Source of the DNA: Arcuatula senhousia
Lineage: Eukaryota > Mollusca > Bivalvia > Mytilida > Mytilidae
NCBI GenBank assembly: GCA_963971305.1
Contig: OZ020306.1
Span: forward strand, 38,275,512 to 38,339,511
Length of the DNA stretch: 64,000 nucleotides
Direction: 5' to 3'
Positions within the stretch are counted from its first letter, which is position 1; each line of letters opens with the position of its first letter. Below the pieces are notes generated by a model. It saw nothing but the letters and a program-made list of their open reading frames with translations, did not search any database and had not been told where the DNA came from. A program made the translations under genes and the position numbers. This document shows, one piece after another, positions 21,391 to 33,100 of the stretch.

Positions 21391-23226
21391 AGAATTATTA
21401 TATATTTATCAAAACATATTTTATGCAAACACATGCTGATCTCTACTTAGTTCATCGTAATAATGTTTTTTTTCATTAGTTACGATATTATTTAAATATA
21501 TTGTCTTTGAATTTTATTTTAGTTTTCAGTTCATCACAAACATTTTCGTGCTATGCTTTTTACCTTTATTACAAAGTGGGTTATTACAAACTGCAACTAT
21601 GTTACAAACCGGGTTGACAGCTTCAACGTGGTTTGTAATAACAAAAATTACATTACAAGGTTAAGTTTCAAATGCTATTGAAGTAAAACTTTGAATTTAG
21701 TTATATATACTCTTAAGAACAAATGATTACAGTACTAAGTTAAGCAAACAATTCAGTCTGATGATTTAATATTTGTTACAAAGTTGACAGAATTATTACA
21801 TATTCAAAAATATTTTATGCAAACGTATGATGATCTGTACTAAGTTCATTGTAATAATCTCTACTCTATTTAAATTACACTGTCTTACCTGTATCCGTCC
21901 GAGGTTCCGTCCCACTTTTCGTCTCGCTTTTTGTACTTTAGTACTTTATACATGTTATATTTGACGGATTTTTTTCAAAATTTGCACAATGATAAAACCC
22001 TATGACTCTGGGTCCTAGCATTTTTAAGTGTAGGTCCCCACGGGGTACGACGCCCCTCCAAATATCTAAAAAAATATTTTTTATATTTCAAAAACCATTG
22101 ACATCCCCCCTTATAATCATATATATTCTTAGTCCTTATGGTAAGACAAATCTTTTGGTACCTGAGAGGGCTCTGAGGGGTTTCATGCCCCACTCCCCTC
22201 AAATGCCAAAATACTTTTTATTTCAAAACTATTGAGATCCCCATCCTATAAACATATATTTTACACATGGTCTAGTTGTGAAAGCGGGAGTATCACTAAT
22301 GGGCATTTGCTCACAGAACTTTTTGATTTTTTAAAATGATTTTACGTATATATTTTTTATTAAGATTTTTTTTTCAATTTATACTATAGTATTCAGTTCA
22401 ATACAATGATTTCCGTTCTGTGCATTTTACTTTTGTTATAAAATGGGTTATTAAACCTTCAACTTTGTTACAAATTGGGTCGACAGCTTCAATAAAAGCA
22501 GCAAACAAAAAAGTACATGCAAAGTTTTAGTTTTAAATGATATTGAAGTAAAAGTCTTATGAATTTACCTTTGTTACAAAGTGGGTTATTACAAACTGCA
22601 ACTTTATTACAAATTGGGTTGGTAGGTTTAACGCAATATGTAATAGAACAGATATTTAGATAAAATGTGAAATGAAACATTAAATAGAAAAAAAATGATT
22701 TATTTGAGACTTTATGCGTTGACGAGGTGACGATAACAAAGAATTTTAAACAAAATAACGTATTTGAAGTTTTTATTACAAAGTGCAACTTTATTACAAA
22801 CCGGGTTGTTCTTGACAGTTTTTTCTGCAAATACCACAAGGCCAAAAAAGGAATTTGCCTTTGTACTCGGTTTAATTTTTCTTTTTTCGTAGGACTAACC
22901 CACGACAAAAACTTAGTATGAATATAGGGGGTATTGATTTTTAGTTTAGGTGGCTTATATATTTTCACGAATAGTCATTATTAATAAAAACATCATTATA
23001 CAGATACAGATGTTTTCAAAACTTTCAAATAACTATTTTAATTTCATTTGAAGGCTGTAACATATACACTTCTCCAAACTTCATTCTTTTCTATAGCATT
23101 CATCAATATGTCAAACGGAAGAAAAACTAACAGACGTATCTTTTTTAACTTGGACACAAATACAAGACTTTTAAGCGCTTATGTTTTCAGCTGAATGTGT
23201 TTTACATATTACTAGACACCTTATAT

Positions 23227-23312
23227 TTTCCTACCGGACGCTTTTTATGGTCTGCCGGACGCATTTTATGTACTGCCGGACGCATTTTACCTTCCCGGAC
23301 GCAACCGAACGT
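23227..23312 (-). repeat. Subterminal GCGTCCGG repeats, right end
   Basis: CCGGACGC motifs in inverse order to those at 11404-11475, including the shared AAATGGAG and GTCCTAC flank. Confidence 0.6.
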
Positions 23313-23344
23313 TTATTAGTAGGACCGCCAAATGGAGCTGAAAA

Positions 23345-25020
23345 AAAAATAAATATTCATAAATTTCCCCAAAAATATATATACATCCTTTGAACTCAAA
23401 TGATAAAAGCCTGATATTTTTCTGCCTCGCTTCGCTCGGCATACATCACCTTATTCATCATTGCCTTTTGCTAAAGTTTCAAATTTTGAAATTATAATGT
23501 GCTACGAAATAGTATCACTTTTAATATGTTTAGTACATGCATACATTGGTAGTTTTGTTCTGTTATGGTATAAACCTCTCCTGTATGACCCCAATCATGA
23601 TAATTAAAAGTTACATTGCATTTCTTAGACCTTGCAATGTAATTTACCAACACACTATTGTTGCATTATACCCATAAAAGAAGATGAGTTGGTGTAATGT
23701 TTTAGACTGGTCCGTCAGTTTATTTACCCAAGGGATCAAATTATTTCCATAACTGATTATTCGGAAACTATTGACCTAAGGCTTTCAATATTTGGAATTT
23801 ATCTATGGTTGAATACGTTTTCTGATCTACATATCGTCTACAGGTCTTAAGTTTTTTCCCCGTTGCTTTCAGAATAAAGCCTCTGTATCATTTTGTGATG
23901 TATGTCAGTTTCCATGAGCTTCAGCCGCCATCACACACCCTGGTATGATGAATGAGCATTTGAAGTGTGTACATCTTAGACACTGTTGTACCGCTTTGCA
24001 AATAAAATTATATATATATTTTTGAAAAACTTCCCCATCCCACTGGTAGATCCAGAAATGTCTATAAGACGGCATTGGTCAATCTTTACAGATTACTTAT
24101 ATTACACACTACATTCTTGTGTTGTTTTGTAGTTCATATGATGTTTGTTTTATAAATGAATTATGAAATCTAAATATCATGATTATAGCTTTCAGGAAAT
24201 CACGAGAATGGATGATTTTGCATCATTTACCCAAGAGCTTTTGAGGCCTTCAGCGATTCCCATGTCTGTTTAGTATGCTAGTTATTTCGCAGGATCCCTA
24301 ACCAAATCAAAAACTTGTTTTTCTATGATCCCTTATTGGCTTCAACTTTTCTTTGTCTTATTTCAACCCCTGACTTGCTGTTTCAGGGAAATTAACTTTT
24401 GAAAACTTTGAAGCTAAAATGTGAACCTGTAAGATAATCATGTGATACCGGTAAGTCCCCTATGTGACAAGGTTACCAGGACAATTACAAATGAATATAT
24501 TGCTTTCACTTCTAGTCTTATGAACTTTTAGAAGAAGATTTCACATATTGAAAAAAGTATATTTATAAAAGAAACAAATTTTGGATTTTGGATATCCAGC
24601 TATTTGACTTTGTCTATACTGAATGTTTATTTTGGGGGATTCTGGTTTTTAATTATTTTCATTTTTTTACTTTGTGCTTTCATAAAGGTTGGCTGACATA
24701 TTCGCCATGTCCCCCTATATCCCATTTCTTCTATAAATATATATATGTTTTGAATATGCATGTATTCAAACTGAAAATACTATAGTCCAATGTACATTTC
24801 GTCTCCCACAGAGAGTTTGTCTGTTAGACTTATTCCACATATGATCACATATCCCATTTGTCTTTAAAATATATGAATGTTACTCAAAATGAGAATAAAT
24901 TAGTCAAAGAACTGGCCTAATTCACACAATTGATAAAGGACCTGTAAACTTACAAATTTTCTGAATATGTCTAAAAAAAATTATGATTTTGCTTTGGGTA
25001 GAAAAAAAAATTGTGACTTT
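23345..25020. other. AT-rich interior of the large element, no recognised content
   Basis: No partner in the left arm, so either an insertion on the right or a deletion on the left. Short ORFs are random in composition. Confidence 0.5.
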
Positions 25021-25112
25021 GATTTGGACAGAAAAAAAAAATAATATCAGGTTACAAAATCCCAGGCCCCCCCACCGTATGAAAATGGTTCTATGAAAAT
25101 GGTTCGTGCCTA

Positions 25113-25377
25113 ACTGTTTGTTCGCAGGTTGTTTTCTACATCGTATTTGGTCTTGTTGCCTGCCTGTCTTATGTTCTCTACATCTTGTTTGTTCTTGTTG
25201 CCTTTCTATCTTATGTTCTCTAAATCTTGTTTGTTTTTGTTGCCTTCCTGTCTTATGTTCTCTGCGTCTTGTATGTTCTTGTTGCCTTCCTGTCTTATGT
25301 TCTCTACATTGTGTTTGTTTTTGTTGCCTTTCTGTCTGATGTTCTCTACACCTTGTTGGTTATTGTTGTTGTGGCAT
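25113..25377 (+). repeat. 42-bp minisatellite, second part
   Basis: Same unit and orientation as 9397-11282, about six copies. The first bases (TAACTGTTTGTTCGCAGG) continue the unit that is cut at 11282. Confidence 0.85.
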
Positions 25378-25489
25378 ACATAATCAAACAAGGAACAGTC
25401 TACAAAGTAAATGGCTATCTAAGGCATACTGTAACCACTTTTATGAGAAAATCTTAGTTTAAGTCGCTTAATCCTAGTTTTACACATAA

Positions 25490-25955
25490 ATGATTGTGGT
25501 TAGTCCTTGGTTAAGGTCCATATATGGGATACAACATGTAGGGGGTCAATGGTATTTCACCACTAGATGTGTCTTGGCCCAATAGAAATTGTAGAAATTG
25601 GGTCAATGTGACATATATTTTATGCATGAAGGACTTGCGTTATGTTCTTGGTTAAGGTCCATAACTTGGATACTAAATATTGGGGTCAATGACATTTCAC
25701 CACTAGATGTGTCTTTGTAACATAACATTATTTAATAGAAATTAGGTCACTGTGACCTATATTTTAAGCATGAATGACTGATTATGTTCTTGGTTAAGGT
25801 CTATATCTCGAATACAACATGTTGGGGGTCAATGGTATTTCACCACTAGATGTATTTTGGGTAACATGACACCAATCAATGGCAATTGGGTCACTGTGAC
25901 CTTTATTTCATGCATAAATGACTTTGATAAATTTCTTAGTAAAGGTCTATATACC
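25490..25955 (+). repeat. Tandem ~142-bp repeats, interrupted at the fourth unit
   Basis: GGTTAAGGTCCATA and GGTATTTCACCACTAGATGT recur at about 25509, 25650, 25791 and 25938. The fourth unit is split by the element at 25956-27550 and continues at about 27551 with GGGGTCAATTATATTC. Confidence 0.75.
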
Positions 25956-26964
25956 AGTCAGAGATTCCACTTGTACAAGTAAACAGATTTTAACTTGTAT
26001 AAGTATTAAATTTGTAGCGGTTAAAATTGTCTCCATTTTTGTGACTTTTACGAATTTACTTGTACGGTAGAAAATCAATCTTTTCTTAATTATCTTTATT
26101 CAGCCATGAGATTCAATTTAGTTAATGCTTATTTATATAATAGTATCACACCAAGATAATCTATTACCTCAAGTAAAATGCGAAATAATCAACATTTTAT
26201 TGTCCGAAGGGGGCAATTTTCAAAGGCCGTGCGCACCACAAAGACCGGGGGCATCTTCCTATATAATGGTGTACATAGATGTGCCAAAAATATGGGTAGA
26301 TTTTTTGGAAAAATTATATTTAAATGGGTATAGTTTTAAGACAATTTTATATAAAAATGAGTATGCTATTCAATTTTCATTGGAAGAAATCTGGTCTCGT
26401 ATAAATATGGGTCATGTTTTGTCCAATTTTATAAAGATATGCCCCATGAAATTTTGCATCAGCAATAAATCTTCATCCCTTATTATATTTGGCAACAATT
26501 AAGAGCTAAAATATTGTTTATTTGATGAAACTATAACATTCCAGTTTACTGAATATAAATATTGGTCATAAAAAAATGTCTATTTTACAAAAATAAGGGT
26601 CAAGAAAATTGCCAATTTTATATGAATATGGGTCCTGAAAAATTTTATATAAATATGGGTATTGAATTCAAATCGAAAATGGCACATCCCCACTCCAAAC
26701 ATTACCAAGTTACCCCCCGGGACAAAGACAGCCACGCGCATCAGTAATTTTTTATTACATCCCAGCTCTTTTATTCTAACAGGGGTGATCTGAGCCGGAT
26801 CATCCCTCGGAATACCCTGTTCAACTTTTTCAACTCTATTGTTCATGTTGTTCCTTTCCTTTTGTTTTTCAAAGCACATTTTTTTGAGAAATGTTCACTA
26901 AGTTGAACATAGGAAAATTATAAAATCAACAACAAAGTTTTTTTGAAGATTGAAAAATAACATA

Positions 26965-27040
26965 GTTTCCACCGGGGTTTGAACATCAGATCTCACTGTT
27001 CCAAGTCTACTTTTATATCCACTAGACCACAAAACCGATG
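26965..27040 (-). repeat. tRNA-like sequence, minus strand
   Basis: Minus strand: A-box-like TGGTCTAGTGGATA (about 27017-27030) and B-box-like GTTCAAACCCC (26974-26984). It resembles a tRNA with a Gly/Glu/Val-type D-arm but lacks good acceptor pairing, so it is probably a tRNA-derived SINE head. Confidence 0.5.
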
Positions 27041-27210
27041 GAAAATCTTCGTTAAAAAATTGTACATAAAGAATATTAAAGGGGCCCAATAAGGATATTC
27101 TATAATATATATTATAAAAATGTTTTCTTTTTGATTCTAAATGCACAGAGTGTATTCTAATGGATTGTATTTAAATTTTACATGACATATTTTGAAGGCT
27201 GGGATGTAAA

Positions 27211-27309
27211 ATAGTTATTACATTCGGACTTGGTGAGTCAGTAAGATCACCCCCTCCGGCCTCCGGGGTGATCTTTTACTGACACACCGCGTCCTCATGT
27301 AATAACTAT
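27211..27309. repeat. Nested 99-bp palindrome
   Basis: ATAGTTATTACAT (27211-27223) pairs with ATGTAATAACTAT (27297-27309). Inside, GTCAGTAAGATCACCCC pairs with GGGGTGATCTTTTACTGAC. Confidence 0.7.
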
Positions 27310-27854
27310 TACTGAACATAGAGCAGATGATGTAAACATTTCATGAAAATTGTCTGTTTGCTTGTAAACAAGTAAAATGTTTCTGTAACAAGTAAAATGT
27401 TTGTGTAACAAGTAAAATGAGCTCAAAGTTTTTCAAGTTTACCTGTATAGGTAAATTTTTGTGCAGAGGAAAATACTTTACTTGAACAAGTAAATTTGTA
27501 ATTACCTAAAGAAGTAAAATCTGTTTACTTGTATAAGTGGGATCTCTGACTGTATACCAGGTAATACACATTTGGGGTCAATTATATTCAAGAACAGGAG
27601 GGCCATCCTGTGGCTAATGTTTCAAATCATGTTTTGTACAGGAATTTTTTACCAATTAATGCCAGATGATGGATGCTTGCAATTTTCCATTTTGGATTTT
27701 TAGATTTTGCTGCTTTATGTAAGTGTGTCATGTACACTTATTCTACATCTCATTTATCTTCTATCTCCAGAGACACACTAGCATAAAGTTGAAAGGCCTG
27801 AACAGAGTGAATTATAAAGAACACATGTACAGTATAAACACCAGAAATATTGAA

Positions 27855-29220
27855 CAGGTTGCCTAGAATAGAACAAGGGGTTGCACTAAGTTGTGCCAAG
27901 CATACCCCAACTCGGCCATTCAGAAAACAGGAAGTAGATGACCGACTGACCTGGAAAGGGGAGGCACGGTACAACTCATCATGCTTAAGCTGTATACCAA
28001 ATTTGAAATCAATCCCTTGCCTAGAAGCCAAGAAATGTGTTACAAAAAATGGGTCAAAGACAGAAATGGCCGGATTTCGTTTCAAAAGGAAGTATATGAG
28101 CCACAGACCTGAAATCATATCCCACCTTATGGGAGCCCATACTGATGCTGCATACCAAATATCAATAGGCTGTGATTAGTAGTTGCTGAGAAAACTGTTA
28201 CAAAAATTTTCTATTATTGGACATTTATGTCAAAAATTAACTAAGTCGGTAAACAGGAAGTAGGTGAGCGACAGACCTGAAATCATATCCCACTTTATGG
28301 GAGCCCATGCTGATGCTGCATACCAAATATTAAGAGGCTGTGATTAGTAGTTGCTGAGAAAACTGTTACGAAAATTTTCTATAATTGGACATTTATGTAA
28401 AAAATTAACTAAGTCTGAAAACAGGAAGTAGATGAGCGACAGACCTGAAATCAAATCCCACCTTATGGGAGCCCATACTGATGCTGCATACCAAATATCA
28501 AGAGGCTGTGATTAGTAGTTGCTGAGAAAACTGTTACGAAAATTTTCTATAATAGGACATTTATGTAAAAAATTAACTAAGTCGGTAAACAGGAAGTAGG
28601 TGAGCGACAGACCTGAAATTGAATCCCACCTTATGGGAGCCCATGCTGATGTTGCATACCAAATATCAAGAGGCTGTGATTAGTAGTTGCTGAGAAAACT
28701 GTTACGAAAGTATTTTCCCCGCCCGCCGTCCGCCCGCCCGCCCGCCCGCCGCCCGCCCGACATTCACCATTTTATAACCCGGATTTTCACTAGTGAAATC
28801 CGGCCAAAAATTGTCAATTTTTTACCCATAAAAAGTCTAAGTCAGCTCGGAAAACATGAATAAGATTATGGACTGACCTGGAAAGGGGAGGCACGGTATA
28901 ACTATTCATGCTGAAGCTGTGTACCAAATTTGAAACCAATCCATCCTGTAGAAGATGAGAAATCTGTTACGAAAAATTTCACATTTCAATTTTTTTCCCC
29001 TAAAAAAGTCTAAGTCGGCTTGGAAAACAGGAAGTAGATGATGGACTGACCTGGAAAGGGTAGGCATAGTATAACTCATCATGTTGAAGCTGTGTACCAA
29101 ATTTGAAACCAATCCATCCAGTAGAAGCAGAGAAATTGAACCGGACGGACAGACGGACAGACGGACGGACGGACAAGGTGATTGCAATATAGCCCCCTCT
29201 CTTACGAGTGGGGGTATAAT
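27855..29220 (-). mobile_element. Hairpin-headed element (ATTATACCCCC family) with ~169-bp tandem units
   Basis: On the minus strand it opens ATTATACCCCCACTCGTAAG with a pairing GAGAGGGGGCTATAT (29186-29220), then a (GTCC)n tract. The interior has four ~169-bp units (GACCTGAAATCATATCCCAC at about 28106, 28275, 28442, 28610) and a (CCCG)n tract at 28716-28765. Related single units occur at 32640-32820, 51420-51660 and 55250-55440. The distal end is not defined. Confidence 0.7.
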
Positions 29221-29339
29221 TATCATGGGACTTTAAACCATTTTCTAATTTCAACTGAATTGAATGAAACAAGACTTTTAAATAGAGATCATAACTAACA
29301 GGGAGAAATTTTAACACAAAATACTGTGGTTGCATTATT

Positions 29340-29536
29340 ATTCATGAGGTATAAATCTTCGTGGTTTTCGTGGGTAACCTTGAACCAAAAAATTTGATAT
29401 ACCTCGAAAAGGAAATTTAACATGTGTGTGTATGTTGCAGACTAGAGAACCACAAATTTTAGAATCCATAACTGTTACTTTTTCACCAAACCACCAAAAT
29501 TGGTACCCATGAAAATAAATAAATCCACAGTCCATG
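29340..29536 (-). repeat. CTGTGGATTCATT-type dispersed repeat
   Basis: Shares CTGTGGATTTATTTATTTTC and TGGGTACCAATTTT with 35267-35482 and 36292-36448 in the FG-GAP gene introns. These are probably MITEs. Confidence 0.6.
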
Positions 29537-30020
29537 AAATGTTTACTTTTTATGACCAGAAAAAAAAATTAATCAAGCACATTGCTTTTTTATTTCTTTA
29601 ACCTCTTTGCCAGCAAAGAGACTGTGATAAGTTAGTAGTTGATGAGAAAACTGTTATGAAATGTTTTTCTGTAAGAATAGATAATGCTGACAAAGAATAC
29701 AAGAGTTCTGGCATAAAAGTATTCAATTAATAAAAGAGGAATGTATTTGAAACACATGAATCACATTGTCTAGAAGTGGCCAGCTGCCAAAGCCAAAGTC
29801 CATTTCCATCTTTTTCACTATGGTGTTTCAGCTTCATCTGATCAAGAATGATTTCACTGTCCTGAGTCCGCTGATGCTTACTATCATATAGTTACAGTAA
29901 CTGTAAAACTTGATGTTGTATTTAAGACATCACCCATTGGTCTATCAAAAGTTCTTTTTATGCTTATGATGGTAATTAAGGCCCACTTAGATCAAATCCT
30001 GACATCATTTATAATCCTTG

Positions 30021-30026
30021 TTTATT
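30021..30026 (-). promoter_or_regulatory. Poly(A) signal of the FG-GAP gene
   Basis: AATAAA on the minus strand about 124 bases after the stop codon, the first canonical hexamer downstream. Confidence 0.5.
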
Positions 30027-30149
30027 TCATCCTGTATTCCAACCTTATTAAAATGGGCTTACACAGTTAATTCATCAAAACCTTGGTTTTTCAATTCAAA
30101 AGTATCACAATCCTCATTTCAACGATTTGAAATCACAGTCCATCAATAT

Positions 30150-33100
30150 TTAATCATCATCGTCAGCATCATAATCAACACCATCTAGATCATCCTCTGT
30201 CCCACTGCTATCCTCTTTGTCACTTCCATAGAATGTACTAGGGGAACACATCCAGGACAGAATCAATATTGCACAGAATACAATACCAGCATATAACATG
30301 GTATAGACATGGTTTGTGTAGTTAGACAGGGTAAATCCTAGATAGCTGTAATAAACAAACATGCATTTTATAGGAAAATGATTTGCAGAAAAAATGTATG
30401 CAAAGTTTGAGTAGTCAATAAATAACAGTTATTATAGGTACTTAGTGTTGACCAAATATCTTTAATAATATAAAATTTCTTGATAAAACAGCTTCTTATT
30501 AAAAAACCAACATTGTAGTCTGATCAATGATCAAAAGTTTCCAATGATCTTTTTTTTTTCTTCAATTACGATTCTTATTATGAAATTCATGGTTTTTTCT
30601 ATGAGAAATGACAAATAATTAACTAAATTGTAATTTACTACAGAACACATTAACTTGGTGACAAATACTGCTATACAAATAAGAATGAAAATACCCTGTT
30701 TAATTACAAATTTGAAAGTACTTGTAATGCAAATGTCAATTCATTTTTTTTTATGTGTTGAAGGTGCTGGATAAAATTCTTTGAATATTGAAAGAACTAT
30801 AACTTTTTGCCGAGTCCCTTAAACCAAAACACTGATAGAAAAGCAACTTACCCCATTTTACAGGTAACTACTACATCATTCATGCCATCATTGTCAAAAT
30901 CACCAATTACTAAAGGGCTGCTTGGTTGGCATGGTAATGAATGAGATGCTAACAGATGACCTTGTTTGAGGTCAACAATCGCAATGTTGGACCAGCCTGA
31001 CATCACCATGGCATCCTGAATAAAAATTATTTTAAAAGTAAATCAGAAAATGAAAGGTTAAAGTAAAGCTAAACTTTCATAAAAAAAAATTCCAATCAAT
31101 GTCTGCACCTGTGATGCACACCATTCATTGGGGTATTAATTTTTTTTTTAATGAAAATCAACCTACTGCTTTAAGGTAAGGAGCAAATTTCAAAGTGAAA
31201 GTTTTTGAGTTTAAACGATACAGGTAACTAAATACACAATAGACAAATGGAATGACCCAGCTACATGTATTAGGCCTGCTTCTGGCAACAGGGGTAAACA
31301 CAGGCAATTGATTGTCAATTACACTGATGTTCTTTTCAGCACATGTTTGGCATAGGATCTGACTTGTAGCAGGGCTGTCAAGTTTTGATGAGCCTTTCGT
31401 GTGAGATTTGCCAAAAAATGAAAGATCAAAGGAAAAAATTTTAAAATCTTAGAAATGCTGCCAAATTGGGGACTAGATGGGTGATTCTCACACTACTTGC
31501 ATGAAACTTGATAGGTCTGTTGTAGTTCCTTTAAAACTTTAACTACAAATCTTAGAAATGAGATTAAAATAATGAAATGTCAGGAATAAATTTACAAGCC
31601 ACATATACATAAATCAGAAGCATCTTATTTTACATGTTGGGTAAATCTAATTCAGTTCACAAAATTTTGGAGCAGTGAGTAAATTCTATTGTCTAATGAA
31701 TTATCAAAATTGCAGTACTACTTCCCTAAGAATTTAATTTCTTATGTTTACCTTTGGACCAAAAACCTTTAATGACATCATCTCTCGGCTTGGGAAGAAA
31801 CTGTCCATGTAGTCCTGGAGATTCTTAGGGTTTGTTTCCACACCCCTTTTTCTTTCATTGGCTTCTTCATACCATGTGGCTGGTGTTCCAACCTAATTAT
31901 CAATACAGAGTAGAAAAGTGATTATTTGATGACTAAAATTTTACATTTTTTACTTTAAAACTAGTGAATACCAAGTTTTATCAACCTGAATAAGATTATG
32001 TTCACAGAGCCGACAATCCTTTTAACACATACATGTATCCTTTATTGCATGACCCAAAACACAAAAGATACTTGCAAATCAGGTGGATTTGTATGAAGAA
32101 AACAACAGGATAAAAACCCTCACCCCATGTGTTGCTGGCCCTCAAGATAATATCTTGGATATATACAGCACATAATACAGTCTTTAAAACATGTAATATT
32201 CAGTATATATATTAAATAGAATATTTACATTTAAGCACCTGCCAGTTGCCATTTTCCTTTATCATATGGAGACACCCTATCATAACTCCCCATGGTAATA
32301 ATGCCATATGGCTTTTATGTAGATACACATACAGACAAGGTGATTCCTATATACCCCCAGTCCCCCTTATTTATGTACCTGCCAGTTAACATTTTCCTTT
32401 ATTATACCATAGCTACCTCTAGTAATGATTTCATATGGATGTTATGTTGACAGATGTACAGTCACGATAACTTCTTTACACCCAAATAACTATTTATGTA
32501 CCTGTCTGTTGACAGTGCCTTCTCTATCATATGCATACACCCTGCAATAACTCCCCGTGGTTCAGATGTCATATGGATGTTATGTGGACAGATCATCATA
32601 CAAACATGATGATTCGCTTTCACCCCTAACAATTATACCCCACACAATAAAGTTGCAAAGGGTACAATGTCCGTCCGACTGTACCAGATTTCTCAGCAAC
32701 TATTAATCATAGGCTTTTGATATTTGGTATGTAGCTTCAGGTAGGGGTCCAATATGGTGGGATAAGTTTTCAGGTTTGTCGACCATCTGCTTCCTGTTCA
32801 ACCACCTGACTTTTTTTTCCTAATTGTAAATAGATAATCTCTGTCCATATTGTGGATGTATGTGGTATGTGAGTGTGCACACTAAGGTTCTTCATTATTT
32901 ATATACCTGCCAGTTGACATTGCCCTCTCTGTCATATGAAGATACTCTACCATAACTTCCCATGGTAATGATGTCATATGGGTGTTTATCTGTTGGTAAG
33001 TGATGGCCTAATAGGTATCTCAGCACACCAGTCTTCTTAGATATTCTGAGTAACAAAGCAGTAAGTATAACATCATTATCTTCATTAAAAAATTCTTCTT

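Larger units (their letters stand above)
20165..22810 (+). repeat. Right-arm array of the hairpin-forming repeat
   Basis: Copies at about 20178-20255, 20394-20470, 21565-21642, 22430-22495, 22565-22645 and 22775-22808, in opposite orientation to the left-arm copies. Between them are single-copy AT-rich stretches and SINE A insertions. No coding sequence is supported here. Confidence 0.7.
11283..25112. mobile_element. Giant terminal-inverted-repeat element, about 13.8 kb, TAA target duplication
   Basis: Left end GGCACGAACCATTTTC, right end GAAAATGGTTCGTGCC. TAA lies on both sides, and the same 42-bp minisatellite in the same orientation lies outside both ends. Inverted blocks pair across the element: 11380-11480 with 23220-23340, 13528-13960 with 22340-22820, 14900-15130 with 22050-22330, and 15190-15310 with 20350-20490. 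Inside are a MULE-type transposase remnant on the minus strand and later insertions (BEL/Pao, YIDD RT, SINE A, an AGCTCACC-family element). A 3-bp TWA duplication is typical of PIF/Harbinger, not of MULEs, so the class is open. Confidence 0.75.
25956..27550. mobile_element. TIR element (CAGTCAGAGAT ends) with TATAC target duplication
   Basis: The left end CAGTCAGAGATTCCACTTGT and right end ACTTGTATAAGTGGGATCTC with TGACTG are inverted repeats, each followed by more inverted AAGTAAA-type motifs. TATAC flanks both sides. The interior has ATATGGGT-rich short repeats (26260-26670), a tRNA-like piece and a nested palindrome. ORFs inside follow the short repeats and are not credible genes. Confidence 0.7.

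Noticed and set aside
22727..22921. Plus ORF in the right arm with KQNNVFEVFITKCNFITN
   Set aside because: Encoded by the hairpin repeat itself and mirrored in the left arm; not a protein family.
26125..26502. 125-codon plus ORF
   Set aside because: Follows ATATGGGT-type short repeats inside a TIR element; no family resemblance.
28716..28765. CRISPR-like or G-quadruplex array from (CCCG)n
   Set aside because: Simple-sequence tract internal to a known repeat type; eukaryotic context rules out CRISPR.
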